From NCBI GenBank assembly GCA_010093605.1, contig MU004182.1, forward strand, positions 653,032 to 717,031: a stretch of 64,000 bases of DNA, read 5' to 3'. The stretch comes from Lophium mytilinum. Its lineage: Eukaryota; Ascomycota; Dothideomycetes; Mytilinidiales; Mytilinidiaceae. The translations under genes were made by a program, and so were the position numbers. Positions 1 through 10,550 of this stretch are shown here, piece by piece (within the stretch, counting starts at the first letter, position 1; each line of letters opens with the position of its first letter). The notes under the pieces are model-generated. The model searched no databases. It saw only the letters and a program-made list of their open reading frames with translations, and was not told the origin of the DNA.

Positions 1-545
1 CAGCAGTCACTATATAAGCAGACCAGTAGGTGCGAGACGTAGACACAAGTATACGAGAGAAAGTAACGCTATTGCAGCGAATATGAATATATCTTTGTAG
101 CGTACCGCACGTCTAGGGTTCTACGCGGTCTATTTATCGCTAAAATGACATCAGTAGCTCCCTGGCGACGAGCTCCCAAAAAATCAGTGGTCCTCATTGA
201 TGTTTCAGCTTCCCGCCCACCTTCCTTGGGGGGTACCGGAACGGGACTCTAATATGTCATATGAGAAAGAGGGAAGAGCAGACTGCGACAATCCGGATAA
301 ACTTGCGTCCCGTAGATCCCAACGAGGCTGGAAAGCCTGAAGTTGCTGATCTCGGCATTCCTTCTCTGAGTTCGCGCTGTCACAGGATGGATGCCCCGGA
401 TACGTCTCTTCGTTTGTTCATTGGGCTAGGCTCCTTCCAATCCCCTCAATCTAGATTATAATATGAAATGATCGCCCCAGGCCCAGCCCCGTCCCAACCG
501 AAATTTTGATCCGTCTCTTTTCGCACTCCAAACAGTAACTGGACC
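1..545. other. Upstream region of the first cluster gene, no gene seen
   Basis: No supportable coding region. The last 250 bases probably hold the promoter of the flavoprotein gene at 546. A perfect 8-bp palindrome of CCGGAT type lies at 291-298; CGG-containing palindromes are typical of Zn2Cys6 regulator sites, but one short match is weak evidence. Confidence 0.5.
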
Positions 546-2258
546 ATGGCGACCCAATACAGCGATGAGTATGATGTCGTCGTTGCCGGATCTGGAATTG
601 GTGGTCTTTCAGCCGCCATCACCGCCGCCGAGCGAGGTGCGCGTGTTCTCGTAGTAGAAAAGCTCGATAAGCTGGGAGGGGTCACCGCATTGTCGTCTGG
701 AGTATTATGGCCAGGACCCAATTCGCTTTCAGAGAGCTTGGGCTTTGAAGACTCAGTTGAAGAAGCCCAAGCATATATGAACACGATTACGCGCGGCTTG
801 GCCAAGGAGGACCTGAAGCTGGGATATCTCGCTAGGAGTCGTGAAGCCATTCAATACTTTACCGACAAGATTGGGGTTGAATTACAGGTCATTCGAGGCG
901 TGCCAGACTATTATCACCCGTCTGTCCAAGGTTCCAAGGTCGAGGGGCGCTTTCTGGAAAGCAAGCCTTTTTCTGGCAAGCGCTTGGGGATGTGGACTGA
1001 CAAGGTGCTCACCTCACCATATGGACCCGCCTTCAGCTATGTCACAGGCACAGAATGGGCTGCGTCGCAGACCGGTAAGGCGAACATCGTCGAGAGCCTT
1101 CAACAGCACGTCCAGGAAGATGAACGCTGTGGGGGCGCTGGATTGTCGGCCGCCCTCGTCTACGCCGCGCTCCAGCACAACGTGGAGTTTCGGACTTCGA
1201 CCGCGCTCGCGGATTTGATTGTGGAAGATGGAAGAGTTGTAGGAGTGCTTATTGAACCAGTGGCGTCCTCGTCAGGGGGGGATGGGGTTACGAATGACAC
1301 TACGAAAGGAACTGGGAATCATGAAAAAGCACTTCGGCTGCAAGTACGGCAAGGAGTAGTTATGGCAATAGGGGGTTACGATTGGCGAAAGGATCTAGTA
1401 CAGGCATTTGACGGACTGAAGGAGTGTTCCACCATGGTGCCACCTACAATCACCGGAGACCACATCGTCATGGCATCAAAGGTCGGTGCTATTCCGATCC
1501 CGGCACGACTTCCAGGCCAAAGTCCTATATTCGTCGGGTATCGCGTTCCAGGAGAGGTCATCTTTGGGTATCCGTCATCACGTTTATTACTGGCAGGCGC
1601 TCCCCACAGCATTATCGTGAATCGAAAGGGGCTCAGATTTGCGAACGACGGCTTTTATCCCCACGTTGTCGAGCAGGTTACCCGATATGGCAGCCAGATG
1701 ACACACATGCCCAATTGGCCCGCCTGGCTGGTGTTCGACCAGAGCATGCTCGACAAGTATGGTTTGGCACCGACCTATCCTGGACAGCCACTTCCCGAAG
1801 GCCTTGCCATACAGGCCGATAGCATCAAAGAGCTTGCTGAGCGCGCTGGCATTGACTCAACCGGTCTGAGCGAAACTGTGGACCGATACAACGGCTACTG
1901 TGAAACAGCCACGGACCCTGAATTTGGCCGCGGCACGTATCCCTGGTCTGCAATTATGGTGGGCGACTATCGATTGAGGAACCCCAACATGGCAGAGCTT
2001 GCTCGAGGCCCATTCTACGCGGTTCAATTGGTTCACGTGTCGCTCGGTTCGGGAACTGCAGGTCTGTCAACTGATGAGCATGGCCGGGTTCTGACGGTGC
2101 TGGGAGCACCTATTCCTGGCCTCTTTGCAGCCGGGAACTCCACAGCCTGGCAAGACTGGGGTGGAGGTTATACGAGTGGCGTGGCTGGAATGCGTGGGAT
2201 GATTTACGGGCATCGGGCGGCATTGCACATGACATCAGATGTCTCCCCTAAGCTGTAG
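546..2258 (+). CDS. FAD-dependent 3-ketosteroid-dehydrogenase-like oxidoreductase
   Basis: Single exon, 570 aa. The family (FAD_binding_2; fumarate reductase and 3-oxosteroid 1-dehydrogenase relatives) introduces or removes a double bond next to a carbonyl using FAD. An N-terminal dinucleotide fold is clear: GSGIGGLSAA at about residues 15-24, followed by VLVVEK. A second FAD segment (VVMAIGGYDW) follows near residue 275. The C-terminal FAD signature GLFAAGN lies near residue 525 and is followed by a glycine-rich GGGYTSG stretch as in ketosteroid dehydrogenases. Length fits that subfamily (about 550-570). No signal peptide is seen. It is the leftmost visible gene of the cluster and is convergent with the P450 at 2724. 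The substrate is unknown; a steroid or other cyclic ketone is a family-based guess. Confidence 0.85.
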   Translation: MATQYSDEYDVVVAGSGIGGLSAAITAAERGARVLVVEKLDKLGGVTALSSGVLWPGPNSLSESLGFEDSVEEAQAYMNTITRGLAKEDLKLGYLARSREAIQYFTDKIGVELQVIRGVPDYYHPSVQGSKVEGRFLESKPFSGKRLGMWTDKVLTSPYGPAFSYVTGTEWAASQTGKANIVESLQQHVQEDERCGGAGLSAALVYAALQHNVEFRTSTALADLIVEDGRVVGVLIEPVASSSGGDGVTNDTTKGTGNHEKALRLQVRQGVVMAIGGYDWRKDLVQAFDGLKECSTMVPPTITGDHIVMASKVGAIPIPARLPGQSPIFVGYRVPGEVIFGYPSSRLLLAGAPHSIIVNRKGLRFANDGFYPHVVEQVTRYGSQMTHMPNWPAWLVFDQSMLDKYGLAPTYPGQPLPEGLAIQADSIKELAERAGIDSTGLSETVDRYNGYCETATDPEFGRGTYPWSAIMVGDYRLRNPNMAELARGPFYAVQLVHVSLGSGTAGLSTDEHGRVLTVLGAPIPGLFAAGNSTAWQDWGGGYTSGVAGMRGMIYGHRAALHMTSDVSPKL

Positions 2259-2723
2259 TAAGTGTAAAACTTTATCAGGCTTAATAGCTAGATGTGAGAG
2301 AACATGTCAAGCAAGGGAAGACAAGAAGAGGGTGAACTGGTCGTGCTTGGTAAAGCAGGCTATAAAAACTGGGAGTGATCGTACTAGTATTGACATGTCG
2401 CTGTCTCTTACTATTAGGAAGGAACATCTCTGTCCCGGTCGCAAAACGACCCAAGGCTGTTAGGAAAGGAATTGGTTTACTTGAATGGAGGTCTGGCAGG
2501 GGTTCTACTTCATCATGAGCTTAACATGGTGGTCCCGTCATTTCCAAGTTCTTATGATCGGAATGATAATCTAGAGATTATTTCCAAGGGTTCATGCTAT
2601 TTGGGATATTTTAAGTAGGAAACACCTGTGTTCCTGACATAAGTAGGCCCGTTGTTTAAAGCTGTTGATGTATCTGATGCATTGCTCTTTAGATATGCTT
2701 AAGGCATCTTCATGCGTGACTCA
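2259..2723. other. Convergent intergenic spacer
   Basis: Lies between the 3' ends of the flavoprotein gene and the P450 gene. No coding region, RNA gene or repeat recognised; it should hold both 3' ends. Confidence 0.5.
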
Positions 2724-4519
2724 TCAGAACAAGTTATCAACGTCGATCTCTGCCTCCCGTCTGCGAATCTCCAAGTTCGTTTTGTGGTCAGCCGCAAGAT
2801 GCCAGCCGTGGACGAAGGGTTTCGGTGTTTGTCCAGCTGGAAGTTTCCAATCATACTTCAACAGAATGTGACACATAATGATTTTGATCTCATTTGACGC
2901 AAAGAACCGGCCAGGGCACGCATGGTCCCCATGCCCGAAACCAAGGTGGTTTGGACTGGTGGTCACAAACTGACCGACGTTTTCCTTGCCTGGCTGGGCT
3001 CGCATCTTCAGGAATCGGTCTGCCACAAATTTGTCGGCATCAGGGTAGATTTCGGGATCCCAGTGTTGCGTCGAAGAAGCTGCGAATACTTGACCTGGGC
3101 GAAGAATGGTTCCGTCCGACAACTTGATCTTCTTGATAACAATTCGTCGAAGGGCAGCTAACATCAAGCTTAACGTTAGCTCGATGAAGACGAAAATAGA
3201 TGGTTAATGAGAGAACACCTGGGCTAACGTACTGTCATTGATGGGGCGAAGCCTCTGGCTCTCCTTCATGGCGCTATCAAGTAGTTTCATGTTGTATAAC
3301 GACGTCTTCTTCCAACCGTCCTTTCCCAGAACAGCAATCACTTCTTCGCGAAGTGGCTGAATGTATTCTGGGAACTGAGCCAGGTCAAACATCAATTGCG
3401 TAATCATGTCGGCGGTGGTGTGGATTGCAACGAAGGATAAGGTCAGTTGCGCGTATACAGGGTCGTAGTGTCGGCCCTGAGCAACATCCTGGCACCATTC
3501 GATGGCATCCACATACTCGGGCTTCTCTCCCCTGGCTTTCAAGCTCGCACGATCCTTAAGGACCTTACCGATGAGACCTCGAGCATCGCTTACCTGTTGG
3601 GTCAGCGCCTGAACCTTTGTCAAGTATGGAGCAACGATTCGCCGAAAAATGGCTGGGTACGAATTTAGCTGGAAAACCGTCGCGGCCACGTAGGTCGTAT
3701 ATGTTGTGGTTATCTTCAACCACGCTGGATCCCTGCACAGCTTATCGCCCAGGAACAGACGAGAAGAGACACGAGCAACACCATTGAGGAGTACTTGCTG
3801 TGGATTGATGCTATGCCACTCTGAGGAACGTCAGGCAAAGAGTGTTGCTTCATGGTTCTGGCCGCCTACCTTTGTTATCTGTGAAAGATTCTTGGAGCGT
3901 TAGGGCAGTCTCATCAGAGAGTGGCTGTGTCACACCCCCTGGTAAAGGATGTCAGCTGCCAGTACTGTTGTTACACGCTTGCGTTTAATGCGTCGCATTC
4001 AACCCACCGAGTGCCTGAGTAAGTTTCAATTTGACAGCGTCTTGAACGATGCCTTCACCGTAGCCGAATTCGTAGAAAGCTTCTAAGCCCGGGTAGTGAG
4101 CGTTCACCATCTGCGATCCACCGAAATCAGTATGTGTGGCTATATGGAAGATATAACTCCTCGTAAGCGATCCGACATACCTTGGCTATTGCTCTGGCAT
4201 GGCTGACGTCCTCCAGGTTCCGTAGTTCGTCTATGTATTGAGGTCCAAAGACTAACTCGTACCCATGGTCAGTCATCATATTGAAAGGCTTGCCGCCAAA
4301 CTTCTTTAAGCCTTCCCGTAGCATCTGACGTCCCCGAATCGTGTATTCTCGCTTCTGTCGTTTTTGGGAAAATTCGAAAGGTTTTGGTCCATTGATCACT
4401 GGAAATCTGTAGATTTCATACCGCCGGTAGAACACGAACAGCAGGTAAATGGGGACAAGACCAGCAAAGATCTGTAGGTACCAGTGCTGGAGGAAATTTG
4501 GAAGGTCGTTGAGCAGCAT
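2724..4519 (-). CDS. Cytochrome P450 monooxygenase, five exons
   Basis: Modelled with exons 4519-4181, 4110-4008, 3938-3870, 3820-3233 and 3157-2724, giving 510 aa; all four splice phases agree. An N-terminal membrane anchor (LVPIYLLFVF, about residues 20-29) indicates an ER-bound enzyme. The heme-binding motif FGHGDHACPGR lies near residue 430; the AIHTTADM helix-I segment and the ESQRLRP (ExxR) motif precede it. The type resembles fungal P450s of gibberellin and terpenoid clusters (helix I with TTAD, a heme loop with GHGDHACPGR followed by FFASNEIK). It would hydroxylate or oxidise a hydrophobic substrate with a microsomal reductase. The neighbouring flavoprotein and hydrolases suggest it acts in the same pathway; the substrate cannot be told. 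Confidence 0.85.
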
Positions 4520-5557
4520 TTTACTCGTATAATCGAAGGTTGTGCTATCAGCAAAGGAGCTGTCCTGATTGTATAAGAAAAGCAGGTCTTACACAGACGA
4601 CAACAGTTGAAATTGATGTCAGAAACGACAAGTAGTCAAAACAAGCTCAATTGGCAGTTCACAGCTTTGAGTACTGGACCCCACGGGGAAGATCTGCGGG
4701 ACTCGGATAAAAGCCATCCGTTGGATCCGAGCAATCTAAATCTACAAGGTGCGGCCCGCGGAGGTTTTCCCCGCATAACTTTCGAGGCCGACCCCCGCGT
4801 TTGGTCCCGTGGCGCTTCGGTCGTCGTCAGCAGGATGAAAGTGACTGGACCATAACCCCACGCTGGTGCCTAATTTATGGACCTGCATTGACTTGTTATC
4901 AAACTGGCGGAGCGGCTGGTTGCAGCTCCGACTCCACTTTCCTACCGCCGCTAAAGACAACCTTTGAAGCTACTAATGGTCTTCGGAAAAGTTAGAAAGG
5001 CGGAAGCAATCGCTTGAGGGTCAATGCGAAACGTTGTAACACACTTTTGCCTCCGATTCTCCTGACAAGCATCGGCCCTCATCAATATAGAAAGCAGCAG
5101 TGAGCTGAACTGGAAAAAGGATCATGTTCCCGATTCCACCATTTACGCCCAATTACTTTTCGAAAGCAGTCGATGTGCTTGCTTCCTAGGATAAAGGTCA
5201 AGAGTTTGTAAGGTAGATTGAATTTAACCTGATCTTGTACTGAGGTGAATGAGGGTGTGTATGCACGTGATGAGTGAAAATGATGATGATTTATGGCTAG
5301 GTACAAAAGGAGGGAAATCAAATCCCAAGGCGGGAGTTTGTTTCATACGCCTGCAGTCTCTTCATGCGTTAACGTGATAGCTTACGCTTACTGAGAATGA
5401 GACGTCATGGCGATTTCCGATTGCGGTAGGTCACAGTTTCGCGGTTGGAAGCAGCAGTCATCTTTCAAAGGCGGATCAATGGCATTTCCAGCATGCACAA
5501 GGATGTTTCCATGACTAAATACCAGCATACGACTGGCGTAGCTAGACTGAATTGCAT
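4520..5557. other. Spacer upstream of the first P450, no gene
   Basis: About 1 kb without a supportable gene. It holds the promoter of the P450 starting at 4519 and the 3' end of the FAH-family gene. The only structure noticed is the inverted repeat at 4702-4731, listed separately. Confidence 0.5.
4702..4731. promoter_or_regulatory. 7-bp inverted repeat upstream of P450, possible regulator site
   Basis: CTCGGAT at 4702-4708 and its exact reverse complement ATCCGAG at 4725-4731 are separated by 16 bases, about 185-215 bp upstream of the P450 start. Inverted CGG-type half sites with a fixed spacer are the usual targets of dimeric Zn2Cys6 proteins, and one is encoded at 13547-16076. A shorter pair of the same core (TCCGA and TCGGA, 13-base spacer) lies at 6769-6791, upstream of the FAH-family gene. 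Binding is only inferred. Confidence 0.35.
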
Positions 5558-6552
5558 TTACAGGAAGTGTGCAATGTTTGAAATTTTGCCAATCTTCTCG
5601 AACTGAACCTCGACCAGCGAGCCGTCGGGAATGCCATGAGTCTTGCCCTTGTCAGTGAACCATTGGCCACCTCCACAAGTCCCTGTGAATACGACGGTGC
5701 CTGGTTGAACAGTAGTCCCTTGGATGATTGTTAGTCTCTTGTGTAGCTCGTTAGATGAATAGTACAGTGAGAGTCGCCTACCTGTAGCCATAGCCGCAAC
5801 CACTTCCGCAACATTGAATGTCATATTCTTAGTATTGTCCTGCTGAACGACCTTGCCATCCACGATGGTTTTCAATTCGATGGCAGGTGGAACTCCAAGA
5901 ACTTCAGCATTCACCAAAACCGGTCCGATTGGCGTGAATTCGTCGAACCCCTTGGACCATATGTAGTTCATAGCACCAAGTTTGGGCCCTGGACGAGGAG
6001 ACACATCGTTTCCTACGGAATATCCGATGATCTGCTTCCCTGCTTCCTCAACTGTGACATCTTTGAAGGGCTCGTATCCCACTAGAATGATTAGTTCGCC
6101 CTCATAGTCGAGCGAGTCTTGTTGGACCGGATGCACGTTGATTTTCGCATATGGACCAGCGAGACAGGTTGGTGGTCGCCAGAAGAGATATGGGCGGGGA
6201 GGTGGAAGGTTCTGCAAGCACATTCATCTGTCAACAACCACAAGCCTTTCAGTTTCAGAGACACGAGGGAAGAACGGACCTGATATCCAACCTCTGTGGC
6301 TTCCTTGACGTGGTCATTATAGTTCAACCCTGTTTGTACCACGATCGGAACATCTGCCGCGGGCGGTAATAGGTCCTTCTTATCCACTGTTACAGTCTCT
6401 CCGGTGAACTCGATGTTGCGTTTGACAGGATTTCCGGTGACGATCTCCGCTTTGATCTTATCATCTAAATCACCATTCTCTTTTGGGTTGACAAGTTGCG
6501 CGAAAGTTGGGGAACCTTTGTGGTTGAATCGTATGAGATGAGTCCACGACAT
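5558..6552 (-). CDS. Fumarylacetoacetate hydrolase family protein
   Basis: Exons 6552-6280, 6211-5782 and 5718-5558 give 287 aa, the usual length for small FAH-family enzymes (FAA hydrolase fold). These metal-dependent enzymes hydrolyse or decarboxylate beta-diketo acids formed by ring cleavage. Visible family features: VVQTGLNYNDH (about residues 71-81), the metal-site segment DYEGELIILVG, GNDVSPR, KGFDEFTPIGP and a C-terminal TVVFTGT. The second intron (5719-5781) is 63 nt, in frame and without a stop, so the sequence also reads straight through; the spliced form restores the family's MATGTT segment, so I prefer splicing. It lies next to the extradiol dioxygenase gene on the same strand, matching the ring-opening then C-C cleavage order of aromatic degradation. 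The exact substrate is unknown. Confidence 0.88.
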
Positions 6553-7221
6553 CTTGGATTGCTATTGAGTGAATGTTTGATTCAAAAAGTATGATTCTTG
6601 GCTGGAAATGGCTCAGGTAGACACACAGCTCGCAGACAGGACTGTTATATTGCTCCAATTACCGATATGTCTCAAGGACTCGTTTGAACACTTTATTAGT
6701 TCGTAACAGTAGCACCGGATCCTTTGCACCCGAATCTTCGTCATTATTGGGGATTTTTACTCTATCAGTCCGATTTCTCGACGTGTTCGGATATTTTGAT
6801 CATGTCAATCGCCCGACAACATTCTCCCGGCCCGGCACCCCACAGTCTTGTATTGTCGCTCTCGGGTCACGTATTAGCGGCAAAACTATGTAACATATTC
6901 CAGAGCAGAGAGAATATCGCTTACTAACTCTATAAGCAGCTCTGGGGCAAGGAGCGGGGAAAGTTAGGCATGCCTTGCTGTCTAGGCCTTGTTCGCAGGC
7001 CACACTGCCACATTAATGGGATTGGAAGCCACATTGGGGGCAGTGTATGCTTGGCATCTGCGAGGGCGGAAGCAATCATGGATGCAAATGAGCTTCATTC
7101 AAAGTGATTTGGTGTTATAAGGAGACGAGCTATACATTTTCAAAACTAAACTCCAGCGATAGATTTCCAGCTCAATCCATCATTCTTGAGGAGCCAAAGT
7201 CATCCTACCACTACTCTCGTG
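6553..7221. other. Promoter region of FAH-family gene
   Basis: Between the FAH-family start and the 3' end of the dioxygenase gene. No gene seen. CCGGAT lies at 6715-6720, and a TCCGA/TCGGA inverted pair spans 6769-6791. Confidence 0.4.
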
Positions 7222-8076
7222 TTAAGCCCAGATGTACGAGGAGCTGATGGTATTAAACATTATCCATTCTCCCAGTCTCTTGCCGGGGTCAGAGCCGCCA
7301 GCTGCAGCGGTGACCAAAAATGGGACGAAATGTTCATCTTTCCCAGGAGGTTGCACGTAATCAGCATCTGGGAAAGACCTCCACTTACTCAGCCCATCCA
7401 ACCGCTTCTTGAGATTCTTGTCCGTCGACACTTCCTCCAGTTTTTCTTCAAATTCTCGGTTGCTCCGTGGGCTCGATGCTCCGGGGACGCCCATGATAGG
7501 TTCAATGATGGATGCAAAATTGTGGTACGTGTGCCCACTTCCGAGAATTGCCCAGCCTTCGTCGCGGAAGGGCTCCAGCGCTTTTCCCAGGGCGAAAGAC
7601 TCCTTGATGACCTTTTCAGCGTCTCCCTGTGGAATGGAGACTTGAACGACGGGAAGGTCGGCTTGTGGTCGCATGAGCATCAGTGGTGTCCACACACCGT
7701 GATCCCAACCCCGTTCCTCGTCCAGCTCAGCTTCCAGGCCTTGTCGCTCCGCGCTCTCCTTGATCCGACGTGCGAGTTCTGGGTCTCCAGGAGCATCGTA
7801 GACAATTTCCCAGGCTTCTTTTGGCAGCGGGTTTCCGGGGACAGGAAAGTAATCGCAGTAAATTGGCGGCTTTGCGGCTGATGAGATGTATGTCTTGTCG
7901 GCCTCCCAGTGTGCAGTCACAACAATCACCCCTTTGCATCCATCCAGCACCCAAGCAGTCTCCTCACAGAGATCAATTAGGGGCTGCTGGGAAGGTGCCT
8001 TCAGGATTGCCAATGGACCTGCTCCATGCGAGACAAAGAAGGCGGGAGCACGTTTTGGGGTCTCTTTGATGGCCAT
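7222..8076 (-). CDS. LigB/DODA-type extradiol aromatic ring-cleavage dioxygenase
   Basis: Single exon, 284 aa, within the usual 260-300 aa of the LigB superfamily (4,5-DOPA extradiol dioxygenase-like). These non-heme iron or zinc enzymes split catechol rings next to the two hydroxyls. Seen in order: FFVSHGAGP (first metal histidine, about residue 17), VVTAHWEA (second, about residue 55), RGWDHGVWTPL (catalytic loop histidine, about residue 125) and GSGHTYHN (about residue 181). No signal peptide; probably cytosolic. It sits between a FAH-family hydrolase and an epoxide hydrolase, all on the same strand. Fungal relatives include DOPA dioxygenases of pigment pathways, but the surrounding genes here suggest a degradative or tailoring role. 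Confidence 0.88.
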   Translation of the reverse strand: MAIKETPKRAPAFFVSHGAGPLAILKAPSQQPLIDLCEETAWVLDGCKGVIVVTAHWEADKTYISSAAKPPIYCDYFPVPGNPLPKEAWEIVYDAPGDPELARRIKESAERQGLEAELDEERGWDHGVWTPLMLMRPQADLPVVQVSIPQGDAEKVIKESFALGKALEPFRDEGWAILGSGHTYHNFASIIEPIMGVPGASSPRSNREFEEKLEEVSTDKNLKKRLDGLSKWRSFPDADYVQPPGKDEHFVPFLVTAAAGGSDPGKRLGEWIMFNTISSSYIWA

Positions 8077-8798
8077 ATTGGATATGTACGATGGAAGATG
8101 ATGCTAAAGCACGAGAGAGCAACAACGATTGCTTAGAAAACTTCCACTACTTCTCGGGTTCTCCGCCGGTGATTAATAGACAGTGGGCTGGATTGCCCTA
8201 GCATATCGGTTAAATGCCTTCCGGTAAGGCTGCAGTAGTGGTGGCCTGACTTCCGGGTCACTGTGTCGGTTGCCTTGGTTTTAACCGATGATCGTTCCGA
8301 GTTCAGTGCAGTTGAGTCCTGATTGGAAGAGAGTTTCCTGCAGGTCAGGAAACTCTCCAATGCTGCCCGCCTAAGACGCGGACAACTAAGTGAGGGGGAT
8401 CGGCATGAGACCTTCCAGATTAATTTGGGCAATCCCACCCAGGAGCCAAGAGTATCATGTCGATATTACTACCGACGCCACGGCAACGGGCTTTGACATC
8501 ATTTACTGTCCCAGGGCTCTTGATCACTTACCGCGAAAGCCTTGCAAGCCATCGTGACAGAGTAACGCCGCCTCCTACATCCATGGTAGTGCCCAATTTT
8601 CCATATCGCAATTAGTTCGAGGGTGGTATAGTAGACGGTCTTCTTCTTCACCGTAGCGCACAAGCTCAAGACGGAGACAGGAGTGAGAATGCTAGATAAA
8701 TCTATTCCAATGCATTTCAACCGTTGACTCCGATCTTAGGATCCGGCTTGTCGTTTATCAGACTACCGCTAAAGCTTATCTCCAACACAGTGAAATAG
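8077..8798. other. Spacer with the dioxygenase promoter
   Basis: About 720 bp without a gene, upstream of the dioxygenase and downstream of the epoxide hydrolase. It contains TCCGA near 8729 and ATCCGG at 8741-8746. No repeat or RNA gene recognised. Confidence 0.4.
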
Positions 8799-10235
8799 TC
8801 ATGGTACCCAGACACTTACTACAAAATCTTCAATGTCTTGTAGAAAGGCGTCGGGCGTTTCTAATGCAGCAAAGTGGCCTCCTTCACTATGTATCCTACT
8901 CCATTCCAGGTTCCCAGTCGATCGAACCCACGAAATCGGGGTTGGTGCAATCTCGTAGGGGAAGAATGAGAAGCCCAGAGGCTTATGGATAAAGTACTCG
9001 GGCAACTCATGATATGGAGAGTGCAGCGCGTCGCGGTATGGGTATAGACAGCGGGCGATGGTCTTGGTAAACCAGTATACTGTGGCTGCATCGAGTATCA
9101 CTGAGAGTGGGGGCTTCTGGTGTGACCAGGTCAAGTACTTCTCCCCTATCCTGTCATCGGAGAAGTGATCAGTAGTATGCCGCAAAGGAGGCTGTTGGAT
9201 CAGACTTACCAACTCAGCAATGCAACGGGGTTTGAAGATAGCACGAATCCAATTGTAGCCGGCCTAGTGGCATGCTCCAAGGCGTAGGCGAACTCAGTCA
9301 TAGAGGACAGCTTAGTTCGTTCCAGTGCAGTCTCTTCGATGGTACTCTGTGCTTCGCCCGCGGCATCGGTACTCTGTGGTTTTTGCATGCCACAGAAGTT
9401 CACTAGTGTTTCCAAAGGGCTGACTCAGGGATGGTATATTTGTGCGAAAGGGTTCGAAACTTACAGTGAACTGCCTTGCATTCTTCAAATTTTGATCCGA
9501 GTATCCTCGCCAAGTAACTCCCAATATCACCGCCTTGGGCAACATATCCGTCTGCAAAGCCCAGACCAATCATCATAGAGTTGGTGACCCAAGCAACGTC
9601 GGCAACCGTTGTATTTGACTTGACTGAAGGCCCCGCGGAAAAACAGTAACCAACTATGCTGGGAACAATTATGTGGTAGGGCAGAGTTGATGGGGTGTAG
9701 CGCTTTCTGACAATGTCGAGACACGGCAGGAATTCCATGAAACTTCCTAACCCTAGGTCAGCGTCTCGTTCGAGCTGCATTTTCATAATCAATATCGGGC
9801 GTAATAGTACCAGGCCAACCATGTAGCATCACGATTGGGATAGCGTCTGGATTCTTTGAAAAAAGTGCAACAAAGTGAATGTTATAGTCCGTTCCCCCCT
9901 CATCGGTCACCGAAACCTGGTAATTGGGGAACGAGTTTATGCGTTTCTCGGTCTGACGCCTACACAGAATTGTTTAGAGGGTTGGCCCTTTCTTGCTGTT
10001 GCAGCTCTCAAGAAACTCACCAGTCGTATTGATCTTTCCATGAGCGGAGCGCATTGGAAAGCCATGCATGAGAAATCCCTACACTCCCATCTTCTTTCAG
10101 GTTCTCATACGTCTCGGGCGCAATATCAGCGAGATCTAGGTGCTGGTAAAGACGCGCGACCTCCGAATCAGGGATCGATACTTGGAACGGTGTTGGCTTT
10201 GACGTGGATCGTGGGGGTATCGTGGAGAATTCCAT
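8799..10235 (-). CDS. Epoxide hydrolase, alpha/beta fold with EHN domain
   Basis: Exons 10235-10021, 9959-9811, 9746-9465, 9402-9210 and 9150-8799 give 396 aa, the usual length for microsomal-type fungal epoxide hydrolases. The N-terminal EHN domain is seen (FQVSIPDSEVARL, IAPETYEN). The oxyanion-hole motif HGWPG lies near residue 119, the nucleophile elbow GGDIGS near residue 195 (Asp is the nucleophile) and the catalytic histidine in GGHFAALE near residue 377. It opens an epoxide to a diol, a natural step after a P450 epoxidation. An in-frame ATG at 10277 would add 14 residues; the internal Met is favoured because homologous proteins begin close to the EHN domain. It diverges from the P450 at 10551, with a shared 315-bp promoter. 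Confidence 0.87.
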
Positions 10236-10550
10236 GGTGTAGCATTGGATCACCAATTCAGTCACAAAGAACCTCAATTCGAATTCATTCAGTGGTCTAA
10301 TGGCATTCTTGAGAACCTTCGATTTGTGAGCCTAGGTTGCATGGCAGTCGATGTTACCGTGAACGGCTATTCCTATCTACCAACTCCGGTGGTTGGGACG
10401 AACCAGGGGTCTGCGGGAAAACCAAAGACGCGCTCCGTAACCCGAATTTCGTCAACTTCAGCGACACTACGTACTATTTGGTTTTCTCTTCTCATATCCG
10501 CGTCTTACAGAACATCGTCTACTGGTGTGGTTTCTTCCATCTACAGTGAA
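10236..10550. promoter_or_regulatory. Bidirectional promoter between epoxide hydrolase and second P450
   Basis: The two genes start 315 bp apart in opposite directions, so this interval must hold both promoters. Shared control would couple epoxide formation and opening. TCCGG and ATCCGCG elements occur, but no strong palindrome was found. Confidence 0.55.
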
